The notes: generated by a model not told the origin, from the sequence alone. DNA of 64,000 nt from Paraburkholderia tropica (GCF_914484835.1 NZ_CAJZAR010000036.1:1-64000), one strand, 5' to 3'. Counted from the first letter of the stretch, positions 27,269 to 36,323 are shown. Numbers and translations are program-made.

Positions 27269-28291
27269 ATGAGCCACACGATTGCCAGCCAGACGCCGCC
27301 CCCGGCGATTCTGTTCGTCGACGACGAAGCCACCGCGGTCAAATACTTCGAGCGCGCCATCGGTGCGATCGCGCCGGTCGCGACGGCCGGCTCGGTGGAC
27401 GACGGCAAGGCGATGCTCGACGCCCACGCCGGCAGCCTCGCTGTGCTGGTGTCCGACCAGCGCATGCCGGGCGAGTACGGCAACGAACTGCTGCGTTACG
27501 CGCGCGAGCGCTATCCGCACGTCGTGCGCATTCTGACCACGGCCTATTCGGAACTCGATCAGACCGTCGAGGCCGTCAATCAAGGCCAGATCCATCGCTA
27601 TATCAAGAAGCCGTGGGACATCACCGCGCTGCGCATGGAGATGAAACAGGCGCTCGAACTCGCGGGGCTGCGCAAGGAACGCGATCAGCTCGTGCGCGAA
27701 AAGCTCGGCGTGATGCAGACGCAGACCGTGGCCACGCGGCTCGGCATCGTCCAGACGCTGTGCGCGAGCCTGATCGGCCCGGGGCGCTTCCAGCCGGTGG
27801 AAACGTATCTGGCGGGCGCCGATCTCGCGGGCACGGGCAACGTGCAGCCCGACTGGCAGCGCATGGATTACGCCGATCTCGTGCGCGCCGAAAGCGAATC
27901 GAGCGGCCGCTTCGGCCACGCGGTGGCCACGCGGCTCGCGCAACTGCGCACGCAACTGGCGGGACGCAGCGCCGCCGATGCCGTGCAGGTGGTCGCCGAC
28001 GCGCTCGGCGAGCGCGTGCGCGGCAGCGGCGATGCGCTGATCTGGGCCGCGCCGGACACGCTCAGCGAATTCCTCGCGCGGCCGGTCGGTCAGTCCGTTT
28101 CGGACGCGCACGCGGCCTGGCTCGCCTGCCTGCTGTGGATCGAGGAAGCGGGCGGCGCGCTGCAGTTCGGGCGCGACGCGGATCTCCTCCTCTGCCGCGC
28201 CGCCCCGCGCGCCGACAGCTTCGCCGCCGACCGTCTCGCGGTGTGGATCGAACGGTTTGCGGAACGCGCATTCGAGCAGACGCGCGTTTAA
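27269..28291 (+). CDS. Response regulator with unassigned C-terminal domain (PhcQ-like)
   Basis: 340 residues. The receiver domain (residues 14-130) has ILFVDDEATAVKYFERAIGA, VLVSDQRMPGEYGNELL and YIKKPWD. A helical linker (LELAGLRKERDQLVREKLGV) leads to a C-terminal region of about 190 residues containing MQTQTVATRLGIVQTLCASL and ending with a helical segment. That region has no DNA-binding motif and looks like a degenerate kinase dimerisation/phosphotransfer segment. AGGAG lies 7 bp before the ATG. It ends at a strong terminator. By position and architecture it is the counterpart of Ralstonia PhcQ, reported as the major output of that system. Confidence 0.82.
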   Translation: MSHTIASQTPPPAILFVDDEATAVKYFERAIGAIAPVATAGSVDDGKAMLDAHAGSLAVLVSDQRMPGEYGNELLRYARERYPHVVRILTTAYSELDQTVEAVNQGQIHRYIKKPWDITALRMEMKQALELAGLRKERDQLVREKLGVMQTQTVATRLGIVQTLCASLIGPGRFQPVETYLAGADLAGTGNVQPDWQRMDYADLVRAESESSGRFGHAVATRLAQLRTQLAGRSAADAVQVVADALGERVRGSGDALIWAAPDTLSEFLARPVGQSVSDAHAAWLACLLWIEEAGGALQFGRDADLLLCRAAPRADSFAADRLAVWIERFAERAFEQTRV

Positions 28292-28736
28292 AAGCGCATT
28301 CGCTGAATTCAAACGGACGCCGCACGAGCGTCCGTTTTTTATTAAATAGCCGAACCTTTCAGCCGGTATTCCCCGCTTTAAATCCCCAGTAAATCTGTAA
28401 TATTTTCTGACGCTGCGCAATCGCGCAAACGTTTAACCGGCGCTTACAGTTCACGACTCGATCATCGCGCCCCAAAAATCCCGCAAACACCCGCCCCACC
28501 AGGCTTTCCAGGTTTTTCCCATCCGTTTAATCGCGCCCTTTTATTAAAAAGGCACGCGCAAACCTTTGCGTAAGATTACGAAATGAAAAACCCAATATTT
28601 CATCTAAGTTAATACTTAATTTCGGATCCTTAACGCCGATAAACCCGCTGGCGGAATACAAGACCAGTTCCGCCTCGCCCCGGTCGTTTTCGTCGCGCCT
28701 GGAGCGAGTGCAAAGGAAAGACGGGGAAATCGAACA
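28292..28736. other. Terminator plus long promoter/leader region of the autotransporter gene
   Basis: 445 bp without a supported gene, AT-rich relative to the surroundings between about 28540 and 28640. It contains the quorum-operon terminator at its left end. At 28583-28603 it holds an inverted repeat ATGAAA-N9-TTTCAT, a possible operator. A long 5-prime leader on the adhesin mRNA is likely. Confidence 0.5.
28311..28340 (+). terminator. Rho-independent terminator of the phc-like operon
   Basis: Stem AACGGACGC / GCGTCCGTT (28312-28320 with 28328-28336), 7-nt loop, followed by TTTT. Located 20 bp after the last response-regulator stop. Confidence 0.92.
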
Positions 28737-31700
28737 ATGAATCAGGCATACAACGTAGTCTGGAACGCGAGCCAGGGGACGTGGCAAGCGGTATCGGAAC
28801 TCGCGAAGCGACACGGGCTGCACTCCGTGTCGAACGGCACGACGGCGCGCGCGTCGGCAAGCGTGTGGCGTCCGGCGCTCAGCGCGCTCTCGCTGGCGGT
28901 ATCGGCGCTGGCGATGACGGCGCCGACGAGCGCGTACGCGGTCAGCTCTGCCGTGGGCACGACCTACACCAGCGGCGACCAGACGATCGATTCGGCCACG
29001 ACGGTGAGCGGCACGGCCACCGGCGTCGAGACCGACGGCAGCATCGGCACGCTCACCAACAACGGCACCATCACCGGCGGCACGAACGCGATCTACAACC
29101 TTAGCGGCAGCTCGATCGCGTCGATCATCAACGCCGGCCTGCTCTCGGGCAACTACGGGGTGTACAGCGAGGGCACCATCGGCGTGATCGACAATCAGTC
29201 GACCATCACGGCCAACAACAACTCGGGCATTTACAATGTTCTCGGCTCGATCACGTCGATCGTGAACGAGTCCGGCGCGCTGATCCAGGCGCACAACACC
29301 GGCATCCGCAACACCGGCACGATCGACACGATCACCAACGACGGCACGATCATTGGCACCACGTTCGCGGCCATCGACAACTCGCCCGGCACGATTGGCT
29401 TGATCAGCAACACCGGCGTGATGGAAGGCTCGACGTACGGCATCTTTAACGGCAGCGTCACGAGCTCGATCGGCACGATCGAAAACAGCGGGACCATTGC
29501 CGGTACGAGCACGGGTACCGTCTACGGTATCTACAACCTCGGGACGATCGGCACGATCGACAACGACGGCGCGATCTCCGGCTATATCGGCATCTACAGC
29601 GACAGCACCGGGACGATCGATTCGATCAACAACACCGGACTGATCAGCAGCAACTACGAAGGCGTCGACAACCTCGGCTCGATCGGCACGATCAGCAACA
29701 GCGGCACGATCTCCGCCGGCTACTTCGGGATCTATAACGTTGGCACGATCGGCTCGATCGACAACAGCGGCACGATCACCGGCACCGTCATCAGCGGCGC
29801 GAACTACGGCATCTACAACACCGGCTCGATCGGCGCGATCGACAACAGTGGCACGATCATCGGCAAGACCATCGGTCTCGGCGGCAGCGTCGGCATTGAC
29901 AACCTCGGCTCGATCGGCTCGATCGACAATAGCGGCGAGATCTCCGGCTATTTCGGCATCTACAACGGCAGCGTCGGCACGATCGATTCGATCAACAACA
30001 CCAGCGTGGTCAGCGGTAGCGTGTACGGCGTCGACAACCTCGGCTCGATCGGCACGCTCACCAACAGCGGCACGATCACGGGCAGCAGCTACGCGATCGT
30101 CAACGCCGCGACCGCGTCGATCGGCTCGATCGTGAACACGGGCGTGATCGCCGGCAACATCGAGAATGCGTCGAGCAACGCGCTGACGATCAGCGGCGGC
30201 ACCGGCACGATCTTCGGCACGCTGACGGGCTACAACGGCACGGTCGGCACGATCACCAGCACCGACGCCGACCTCGTGTTCGACTCGGGCAACCTGCTGC
30301 TCAACGACTCGATCAACGTCGGCACCAACACGGTCTACAACAACAGCGCGACGCTCGAAGTCGACAGCGTCACGACCATCACCGGCAACTACACGCAAGG
30401 CCAGGCGGCCACGCTGCTGATCGGCGTGACGAGCGGCGCGATCACTACCGGCAGCCTCACCGACACCGGTTATGGCCGTCTCGTGGTGTCGGGCAACGCC
30501 ACCATCGCCTCGGGTTCGTCGGTCGAACTCAAGAGCACGACGGGCGGCTACAGCTTCGCCGCGGGCCAGCGCTTCGTGGTGGTCGACGCGACCGGCACCG
30601 GCACCTATAACGAAGGCACGCTCAACTACTCGATCGCGGGCGTCACCGCCACGCTGAGCGGCACCTCGGTGACGACCTCCGACGGCCACACCGACCTCGT
30701 CGTGACCGTCGACAGCGTCGGCACCACCACCAGCTCGACCGGCGACGGTTCGTCGAGCGGCAGCGGCTCGTCCAGCGGCTCGTCCAGCAGCTCGACGACC
30801 GACTACACGAAGGTCGCGACCCAGGCCAACGCCTCGAACGCAATCTCCGGCCTGCTCGGCTACACCGGCGTGAGCAACGCCGCCCTGCTGAACCTCTACG
30901 ACGCCGCGATCTCCTCGCTCGCCACGGGTTCGAGCAGCACCGCCAACCAGCTCGGCAAGCAGCTCGGACCGCTGCAGACGCAGTACGCCGGCTCCGCCGC
31001 AACGCTCGACGCAGTCGGCGTGGTCGGCGCGCACATCGACGCGCTGCGCATCGCGCACTCGTCGGGCGCCACCGGCCTCTCGACCGGCGACAGCCCGACG
31101 CACTGGACCGCGTGGGGCCAGGCATTCGGCGGCCACGCAAGCCAGGCTGAACGCGACGACACCGACGGCTACAGCGCCAACTACGGCGGCCTGCTGCTCG
31201 GCGCGGACCGCAGCGTCGGCGACAACTGGCGCGTCGGCGGCGCGTTCGACTACTCGCACACGGCGATCAACTTCACCGGCAGCGAGTCGGGCGACAGCGC
31301 CGACGTGAACGCCTACGGCCTGATCGGCTACGCGAGCTACTCGGGTTCGCCGTGGTATGTGAACCTCTCGGGCGCGGCCACGCTGCAGCACTTCGACACC
31401 ACGCGCGCCGTGAACATGACGGGCTATAGCGGCGTCGCCTACGGCAGCTTCAGCGGCCAGCAATACGTGGCGCGCGCGGAAGCCGGCTGGCCGCTCGCGG
31501 TCGCGGGCATGACGCTCACGCCGCTCGCGAGCCTCACGTACAGCTACCTGAACGAAGCGGGCTACACCGAAACAGGCGGCAACGGTTCGGCGCTGACGAT
31601 CGGCGGCGAGCATTCGAGCTCGGTGCGCAGCGCACTGGGCGCGAAGCTCGAAAAGTCGTTCGGCACCTCGTACGGCGAACTCGTGCCCGAACTGCGCGTG

Positions 31701-31943
31701 CAGTGGATCCACGACTACAATCGCACGCGTCAGACCACGAGCGCGAGCTTCGCGGCCGACCCGACCGGCGCGACCGCGTTCACGACGCTCGCGGCCACGC
31801 CGCTGTCGAATCTCGCCGATGTGTCGATCGGCGTGACGCTGGTGCGCGCAAGCAACCTGAGCGTGTCCGCACGCTACGAATTGCAGGCCGGTTCCGGGTT
31901 CATCTCGAACACCGGTATCCTGCGTCTGCAACAGCGCTTCTAA
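28737..31943 (+). CDS. Repeat-rich autotransporter adhesin (type V secretion)
   Basis: 1068 residues. An extended signal peptide (ESPR; MNQAYNVVWNASQGTWQAVS) runs to a probable cleavage after TSAYA near residue 68. The passenger (about 100-480) holds roughly 16 imperfect copies of an SIGTIDNSGTITG-like motif, predicting a regular beta-solenoid. A Ser/Gly-rich linker (GDGSSSGSGSSSGSSSSS) near residues 665-690 precedes an autotransporter beta-barrel (about 784-1068, from HWTAWGQAFGGHASQ) ending in RLQQRF with the C-terminal Phe used by the BAM machinery. GGGGA precedes the ATG. It lies directly after the quorum operon and before putative modification enzymes. Function as adhesin or biofilm factor is inferred. 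Confidence 0.93.
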   Translation: MNQAYNVVWNASQGTWQAVSELAKRHGLHSVSNGTTARASASVWRPALSALSLAVSALAMTAPTSAYAVSSAVGTTYTSGDQTIDSATTVSGTATGVETDGSIGTLTNNGTITGGTNAIYNLSGSSIASIINAGLLSGNYGVYSEGTIGVIDNQSTITANNNSGIYNVLGSITSIVNESGALIQAHNTGIRNTGTIDTITNDGTIIGTTFAAIDNSPGTIGLISNTGVMEGSTYGIFNGSVTSSIGTIENSGTIAGTSTGTVYGIYNLGTIGTIDNDGAISGYIGIYSDSTGTIDSINNTGLISSNYEGVDNLGSIGTISNSGTISAGYFGIYNVGTIGSIDNSGTITGTVISGANYGIYNTGSIGAIDNSGTIIGKTIGLGGSVGIDNLGSIGSIDNSGEISGYFGIYNGSVGTIDSINNTSVVSGSVYGVDNLGSIGTLTNSGTITGSSYAIVNAATASIGSIVNTGVIAGNIENASSNALTISGGTGTIFGTLTGYNGTVGTITSTDADLVFDSGNLLLNDSINVGTNTVYNNSATLEVDSVTTITGNYTQGQAATLLIGVTSGAITTGSLTDTGYGRLVVSGNATIASGSSVELKSTTGGYSFAAGQRFVVVDATGTGTYNEGTLNYSIAGVTATLSGTSVTTSDGHTDLVVTVDSVGTTTSSTGDGSSSGSGSSSGSSSSSTTDYTKVATQANASNAISGLLGYTGVSNAALLNLYDAAISSLATGSSSTANQLGKQLGPLQTQYAGSAATLDAVGVVGAHIDALRIAHSSGATGLSTGDSPTHWTAWGQAFGGHASQAERDDTDGYSANYGGLLLGADRSVGDNWRVGGAFDYSHTAINFTGSESGDSADVNAYGLIGYASYSGSPWYVNLSGAATLQHFDTTRAVNMTGYSGVAYGSFSGQQYVARAEAGWPLAVAGMTLTPLASLTYSYLNEAGYTETGGNGSALTIGGEHSSSVRSALGAKLEKSFGTSYGELVPELRVQWIHDYNRTRQTTSASFAADPTGATAFTTLAATPLSNLADVSIGVTLVRASNLSVSARYELQAGSGFISNTGILRLQQRF
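29037..30165 (+). repeat. DNA repeats encoding the autotransporter solenoid
   Basis: About 16 degenerate copies of a unit centred on GGCACGATCGACAACAGCGG are separated by variable spacers encoding FGIYN- or YGVDN-like turns. The spacing is irregular, so it is a protein repeat array and not a CRISPR. It is a likely place for recombination-driven length variation. Confidence 0.8.
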
Positions 31944-31972
31944 TGTCGTCGCCGACATAACGCAAGCCTGAC

Positions 31973-32016
31973 GGTCCGCCTGCCGCGCCGCCCTCACGGG
32001 GCGCGGCAGGCGGACC
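31973..32016 (+). other. Strong 15-bp hairpin between the adhesin and the sulfotransferase gene
   Basis: GGTCCGCCTGCCGCG (31973-31987) pairs perfectly with 32002-32016 around a 14-nt loop. There is no following T-tract, so it could be an inefficient terminator, an mRNA-stabilising stem that sets adhesin to enzyme ratios, or a processing site. It sits 29 bp after the adhesin stop. Confidence 0.75.
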
Positions 32017-32063
32017 GAACGATTCAACCCTCGCCCGCCGGGCCACGAATTCGAACACCGCGC

Positions 32064-34196
32064 ATGCCGGACCAGAACGCTCCTTCGACCCTGACTCTCG
32101 CCGAGGCGCTCATGCGCGCCCACGCCCACTGGAACGCCGGGCAAGCCGCCCAGGCCGAACAGCTCTGCCAGCGCGTGCTGGCCGTCGCGCCTGGGCAGTC
32201 CGACGCGCTGCATCTGCTGGGCCTGATGGCGCACGCCTACGGCAAGCTCGACCTCGCGATCGAGCATCTCCAGGCCGCCTGCCGCGCGCCGCAAGCCCCC
32301 GCGGCGTACCACGCCAATCTCGCGGAAATGTGCCGCCAGCACGGCCGTCTCGCCGAAGCCGAAGCGGCCGCGCGCCGCGCCGTCGCGCTCGACGCCGATC
32401 TGGTGGCCGGCTGGAACAATCTCGGCATCGTGCTGCAGGAAACCGGGCAATTCGACGAAAGCCGGCGCTGTCTCGAGCGCGTGGTCGCGCTCCAGCCCGA
32501 CTCGGCCGAAGCCCGCAACAATCTCGGCAACACGTGGCGCAGGCTGGCCCGCTTCGACCTCGCCGAAGCCTGCTATCGCGAAGCGCTCGCCTGCAAGCCG
32601 TCCTACGCGCAGGCGCACAGCAATCTCGCGTTCCTGCTCTCGACCCAGGGACGTCTCGACGAGGCCGCTGCCGAAGCCCGTCTCGCGATCGATCTCGACC
32701 CGCATCTGATCGACGCGTACCTCAATCTCGCCGATGTCGAAAGCGCGCGCCTCGCCCCTGCTGCCGCGCTGCGCACGCTCGACATGCTCGGCGCGTTCGC
32801 GCCGCGCCATCCGGGTGCGCTGATCGCGCGCGCCAAGGTGCTGTGCCAGTTCGAGCGCCCCGACGAAGCGCTCGTCGTCGCGCGCGACGCGCTCGCACTC
32901 GCGCCGCAAGTCGCCGACGCGCACCTCACGCTCGCGCGCGTGCTCCAGGCGCTCGGCCAGACCGCACCCGCGCTCGACGCCTACGCGCGCGCGGCGGAAC
33001 TGCCCGGCGCGCTGCGCGAACAGGCAATGCTCGGCCGCGCCATGCTGCTGCTCGAAGCGGGCCACGGCGACGAAGCACAGGCCGTCTACGAAGCGACGCT
33101 CGCCGCGTTCCCCGGCTCGGTGGGCGCACTCGCGGGCCGAGCCAACGCGCGCCGTTTCACGCGCGCCGACGACCCCGATATCGCCCTGCTCGAAGCCTTC
33201 GTCGCCGACGGCGCGCAGCGCGCGCGGCCCGAGCGGATCACGGCGCGCTTCGCGCTGGGCAAAGCGTGGCTCGACCTCGGCGAAGCCGCGCGCGCATTCG
33301 CCCATTTCGACGCGGGCAACCGCCTCAAGCGCGCGAGCCTCGTCTACGATCCGGCCGCCACCCGCACGTGGATGGCGCGCATTGGCGCGGCGTTCGCGTC
33401 GGCACGTCTCGACGGCGCGAACGCGCCGCGCTCCGAACTGCCCGTGTTCGTCATCGGCATGCCGCGCTCCGGCACCACGCTGATCGAACAGATCCTGTCC
33501 TCGCATTCGCAGGTCACGGGCGCGGGCGAATTGCCCGCCCTGCGTCACGTGATCGAAGCGCACAGCGCGGCGCATGCCCCGTATCCGGCGTGCGTCGCGA
33601 CGCTCGACGCCGCGCAGCTCGCGCGCATGGGCGAGGACTATCTGGCGCGCGTCGAACCGCTCGCGCAAGGACGCGCGCGCCTGATCGACAAGATGCCCGC
33701 GAACTTCATCTACGCCGGGCTCGTGCCGCATATCCTGCCCGGCGCGCGCATCGTGCACGTGCGGCGCGATCCTGTGGATACCTGCCTGTCGTGCTACACG
33801 CGGGTGTTCTCGGGCGATCAGCGCTTCAGCTACGATCAGGCCGAACTCGGCGCGTTCTACGGCGACTACGCCAGGCTGATGACGCAGTTGCGCGAGTCGC
33901 TGCCCGCCGACCGTTTCATCGAAGTCGACTACGAAGACGTGATCGACGATCTCGAAGGCCAGGCGCGCCGTCTGATCGATTTCCTCGGCTTGCCGTGGGA
34001 CGCCGCCTGTCTCGACTTCCACACCAATCCGCGCGTGGTGCGCACCGCCAGCGTGAGCCAGGTGCGCCAGCCGCTCTATCGCAGCTCGAAGGGCCGCTGG
34101 CACGCGCATGCCGCGCATCTGCAACCGCTGCTTGCCGCGCTCGCCGCCGCGGGCGTAAAGACGCACGCCGACACGACGCACGGAGACGCATCATGA
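32064..34196 (+). CDS. TPR-repeat sulfotransferase
   Basis: 710 residues. Residues about 10-420 are an array of tetratricopeptide repeats (AEQLCQRVLAVAPGQSDALH, AGWNNLGIVLQETGQFDESR, AQAHSNLAFLLSTQGRLDEA). The C-terminal third is a PAPS-dependent sulfotransferase. The 5-prime phosphosulfate loop is FVIGMPRSGTTLIEQILSSH, the 3-prime phosphate motif is IVHVRRDPVDTCLSCYTRVF, and YRSSKGRWHAH lies near the end. There is no signal peptide, so it is cytoplasmic. It is coupled by a 4-bp overlap to a TPR-glycosyltransferase and follows the autotransporter. Modification of the adhesin before export is an inference; a small molecule or polysaccharide is another possible acceptor. Confidence 0.9.
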   Translation: MPDQNAPSTLTLAEALMRAHAHWNAGQAAQAEQLCQRVLAVAPGQSDALHLLGLMAHAYGKLDLAIEHLQAACRAPQAPAAYHANLAEMCRQHGRLAEAEAAARRAVALDADLVAGWNNLGIVLQETGQFDESRRCLERVVALQPDSAEARNNLGNTWRRLARFDLAEACYREALACKPSYAQAHSNLAFLLSTQGRLDEAAAEARLAIDLDPHLIDAYLNLADVESARLAPAAALRTLDMLGAFAPRHPGALIARAKVLCQFERPDEALVVARDALALAPQVADAHLTLARVLQALGQTAPALDAYARAAELPGALREQAMLGRAMLLLEAGHGDEAQAVYEATLAAFPGSVGALAGRANARRFTRADDPDIALLEAFVADGAQRARPERITARFALGKAWLDLGEAARAFAHFDAGNRLKRASLVYDPAATRTWMARIGAAFASARLDGANAPRSELPVFVIGMPRSGTTLIEQILSSHSQVTGAGELPALRHVIEAHSAAHAPYPACVATLDAAQLARMGEDYLARVEPLAQGRARLIDKMPANFIYAGLVPHILPGARIVHVRRDPVDTCLSCYTRVFSGDQRFSYDQAELGAFYGDYARLMTQLRESLPADRFIEVDYEDVIDDLEGQARRLIDFLGLPWDAACLDFHTNPRVVRTASVSQVRQPLYRSSKGRWHAHAAHLQPLLAALAAAGVKTHADTTHGDAS

Positions 34197-35395
34197 GCAC
34201 GGGCCAAGCCGATCTCGCGGCGCTCTCGGCACTCGCGTCGCTCGAAAAGTCGGCGCAAACGCTGCTCAACGCGGGCCGCTACGAGGAAGCGGAGGCGCTG
34301 CTCGCGCCTTCGCTCGCCTCGGGCACCGGGCCGCTGCGGCTGTGGCGTCTGCTCGCCGCCGCGCTGCGTCCGCAAGGCAAGCTCGCGGGCACGCGCGCGA
34401 TCCAGGAAATGCTGGTCGCGAATCTGCCCGGCGATTACCCGGTGCGTTTCGATCTCGCCGAAACGCTGCTGCTGCTCGGCGAATTCGAGCGCGGCTGGCG
34501 CGAATATCGCTATCGCTACAGCCTCGCGCACACGACGCAATACGAGCGCAAAGTACAGAAGCCGCGCTGGGACGGCCAGCGGCTCACCGGCAAGACGCTG
34601 CTGATCCACGACGAGCAAGGCTACGGCGACACCTTCCAGTTCATGCGCATGGTGCCGTGGGCGAAGGCGCGCAGCGGCGCGCACGTGGTGCTCGAAGTGA
34701 ACGCCGAGGCACTGCCGCTCGCGCGCCGCCTCGTCGGCTACGACGAACTCGTGGTGCGCGGCGAGCTGCCGCCTGCATTCGATCAGCATTGCGAAATGAT
34801 GAGCCTGCCGATGGCGATGCAGCTCAAGCTTTCCGACCTGCCGGGACAGACGCCTTATCTGAGCGCCGATCCGCAACGCGTCGAGCACTGGCGCGCGCGG
34901 CTCGCGCATCTGCCGCGCCCGCTCGTCGCGCTCGTCTGGGCCGGGCGTCCGACGCACGGCAACGACGCGAACCGGTCGCTGCCGCTCTCGCGCCTCGCAC
35001 CGCTCGCGGCCACCGGCGCGAGTTTCGTGTCGATCCAGAAAGGGCCCGCCGAAGCGCAGGCGAAAGAGCCGCCCGCGGGCATGCCGCTGCTGTCGCTGAG
35101 CGACGAGATCCGCGATTTCGAGGACACCGCCGCGATTCTCGAAGTCGCCGACCTGCTGATTTCCGTCGATTCGTCGCCCGTGCATCTGGCGGGCGCGCTC
35201 GGGCGGCCCGTCTGGGTGATGCTGCCGTTCGTGCCCGACTGGCGCTGGCTGCTCGGCCGCGACGACAGCCCGTGGTATCCGTCGATGAAACTCTATCGGC
35301 AGCCGCAGCGCGGCGACTGGGACAGCGTCCTGCGCGCGCTCGCAACCGATCTCACGCGCCTCGTCGCGCACACACCGCGACGCGCCACACCATGA
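34193..35395 (+). CDS. TPR-containing GT9-like glycosyltransferase
   Basis: 400 residues. One or two TPR-like helical pairs (LLNAGRYEEAEALLAPSL, LLLLGEFERGWREYRYRYSL) precede a GT-B fold resembling ADP-heptose transferases. Motifs include LLIHDEQGYGDTFQFMRMVP, LVALVWAGRPTHGNDANRSL, and VADLLISVDSSPVHLAGALG with the nucleotide-sugar pocket, then WVMLPFVPDWRWLLGRDDSP. Heptosyltransferases of this fold are known to glycosylate autotransporters in E. coli (Aah/TibC), which makes the adjacent adhesin a plausible acceptor. Overlaps both neighbours by 4 bp. Confidence 0.88.
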   Translation: MSTGQADLAALSALASLEKSAQTLLNAGRYEEAEALLAPSLASGTGPLRLWRLLAAALRPQGKLAGTRAIQEMLVANLPGDYPVRFDLAETLLLLGEFERGWREYRYRYSLAHTTQYERKVQKPRWDGQRLTGKTLLIHDEQGYGDTFQFMRMVPWAKARSGAHVVLEVNAEALPLARRLVGYDELVVRGELPPAFDQHCEMMSLPMAMQLKLSDLPGQTPYLSADPQRVEHWRARLAHLPRPLVALVWAGRPTHGNDANRSLPLSRLAPLAATGASFVSIQKGPAEAQAKEPPAGMPLLSLSDEIRDFEDTAAILEVADLLISVDSSPVHLAGALGRPVWVMLPFVPDWRWLLGRDDSPWYPSMKLYRQPQRGDWDSVLRALATDLTRLVAHTPRRATP

Positions 35396-36276
35396 GCCTC
35401 ACGACTTTCATGCGCCGCTATTCAAGCCGGCAAACCTGGCGCTCGCTCGGCGCGTTCAGCCTCGTGATCGGCGCGGTATGGCAGTTGAGCGCCTGCGCCG
35501 AACTCGACCGCAACGCGCACGCCGACTCGCTCGCCGCGCGCGCCCAGCCCGCCGCGCTCGTGCGCGAGCAGATCGCCACGCCGCAATTCGTACTCACCGC
35601 GTGGACGCGCATCGCGCAGCCCGGCCAGCCGATCGACGTCTATATCGAAGGCGACGGTCTCGCGTGGCTCTCGCGCAGCGAACCCTCGCTCGATCCCACG
35701 CCGCGCGAAGCCACCGGCCTCGCGCTCGCGGCCGCCGATCCCGCGCCGAACGTGGTCTATCTCGCGCGCCCCTGCCAGTTCACGCCGATGGCGCTCAATC
35801 CGCGCTGCGCGGTGCCCTGGTGGACCGGCAAACGTTTCGCGCCCGACGTGGTGGCGTCGATGAACGACGCGATCGGCCAGATCGCCGCGCGCGCGCCGGG
35901 CCAGCGTCTGAATCTGATCGGCTTTTCGGGCGGCGGCGCGATCGCCGTGCTGGTGGCCGCGCGCCGCGACGACATCGCCACGCTGCGCACCGTGGCCGGC
36001 AATCTCGACGACGAGTACATCAATCGCACGCACGGCGTCTCGGCGATGCCGGATTCGCTCAATCCCATCGACGCCGCACCGCGCGTCGCCGCGATTGCGC
36101 AAATTCATTTCGACAGCGACGCCGACCGCATCGTCACGCCCGAAGTCGCGCGCCGATTCGCAGCGGCGGCGGGCGGCCATTGCGTGAGCGTGCGCACGGT
36201 GCCGGACATGGCGCACGACGGCGACTGGAGCGGCCAATGGCCCGAGCTATTGAAAATCGCGCCGCGCTGCGAATAA
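35392..36276 (+). CDS. Lipoprotein alpha/beta hydrolase
   Basis: 294 residues with a lipoprotein signal (IGAVWQLSACAELDR, lipobox LSAC near residue 35), so it is anchored in a membrane facing the periplasm. The nucleophile elbow is NLIGFSGGGAIAVLVAARRD. Probable acid and base are Asp in HFDSDADRIVTP and His in VPDMAHDGDW. Loop cysteines (ARPCQF, NPRCAVPWW) may form a disulfide. Coupled to the glycosyltransferase by a 4-bp overlap. Possible roles are trimming or editing the modified adhesin, or an unrelated esterase activity; the substrate is unknown. Confidence 0.85.
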   Translation: MSLTTFMRRYSSRQTWRSLGAFSLVIGAVWQLSACAELDRNAHADSLAARAQPAALVREQIATPQFVLTAWTRIAQPGQPIDVYIEGDGLAWLSRSEPSLDPTPREATGLALAAADPAPNVVYLARPCQFTPMALNPRCAVPWWTGKRFAPDVVASMNDAIGQIAARAPGQRLNLIGFSGGGAIAVLVAARRDDIATLRTVAGNLDDEYINRTHGVSAMPDSLNPIDAAPRVAAIAQIHFDSDADRIVTPEVARRFAAAAGGHCVSVRTVPDMAHDGDWSGQWPELLKIAPRCE

Positions 36277-36292
36277 AACAGGAATGCGAAAC

Positions 36293-36323
36293 GCGAATGC
36301 GCGCCATCGTAGTGCGCATTCGC
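36293..36323 (+). terminator. Hairpin after the adhesin-modification operon
   Basis: GCGAATGCGC and GCGCATTCGC form a perfect 10-bp stem with an 11-nt loop, 16 bp after the hydrolase stop. There is no T-tract, so termination would be weak or Rho-assisted. Confidence 0.5.

Noticed and set aside
29037..30165. Possible CRISPR-like repeat array
   Set aside because: Repeats are translated, imperfect and irregularly spaced within an autotransporter passenger.
28527..34181. A 1884-codon open frame antisense to the adhesin and sulfotransferase genes
   Set aside because: It is the opposite-strand image of two strongly supported genes. Its sequence is Arg/Ala/Val-rich shadow translation without domains, kept open by GC-biased codons and repeats.
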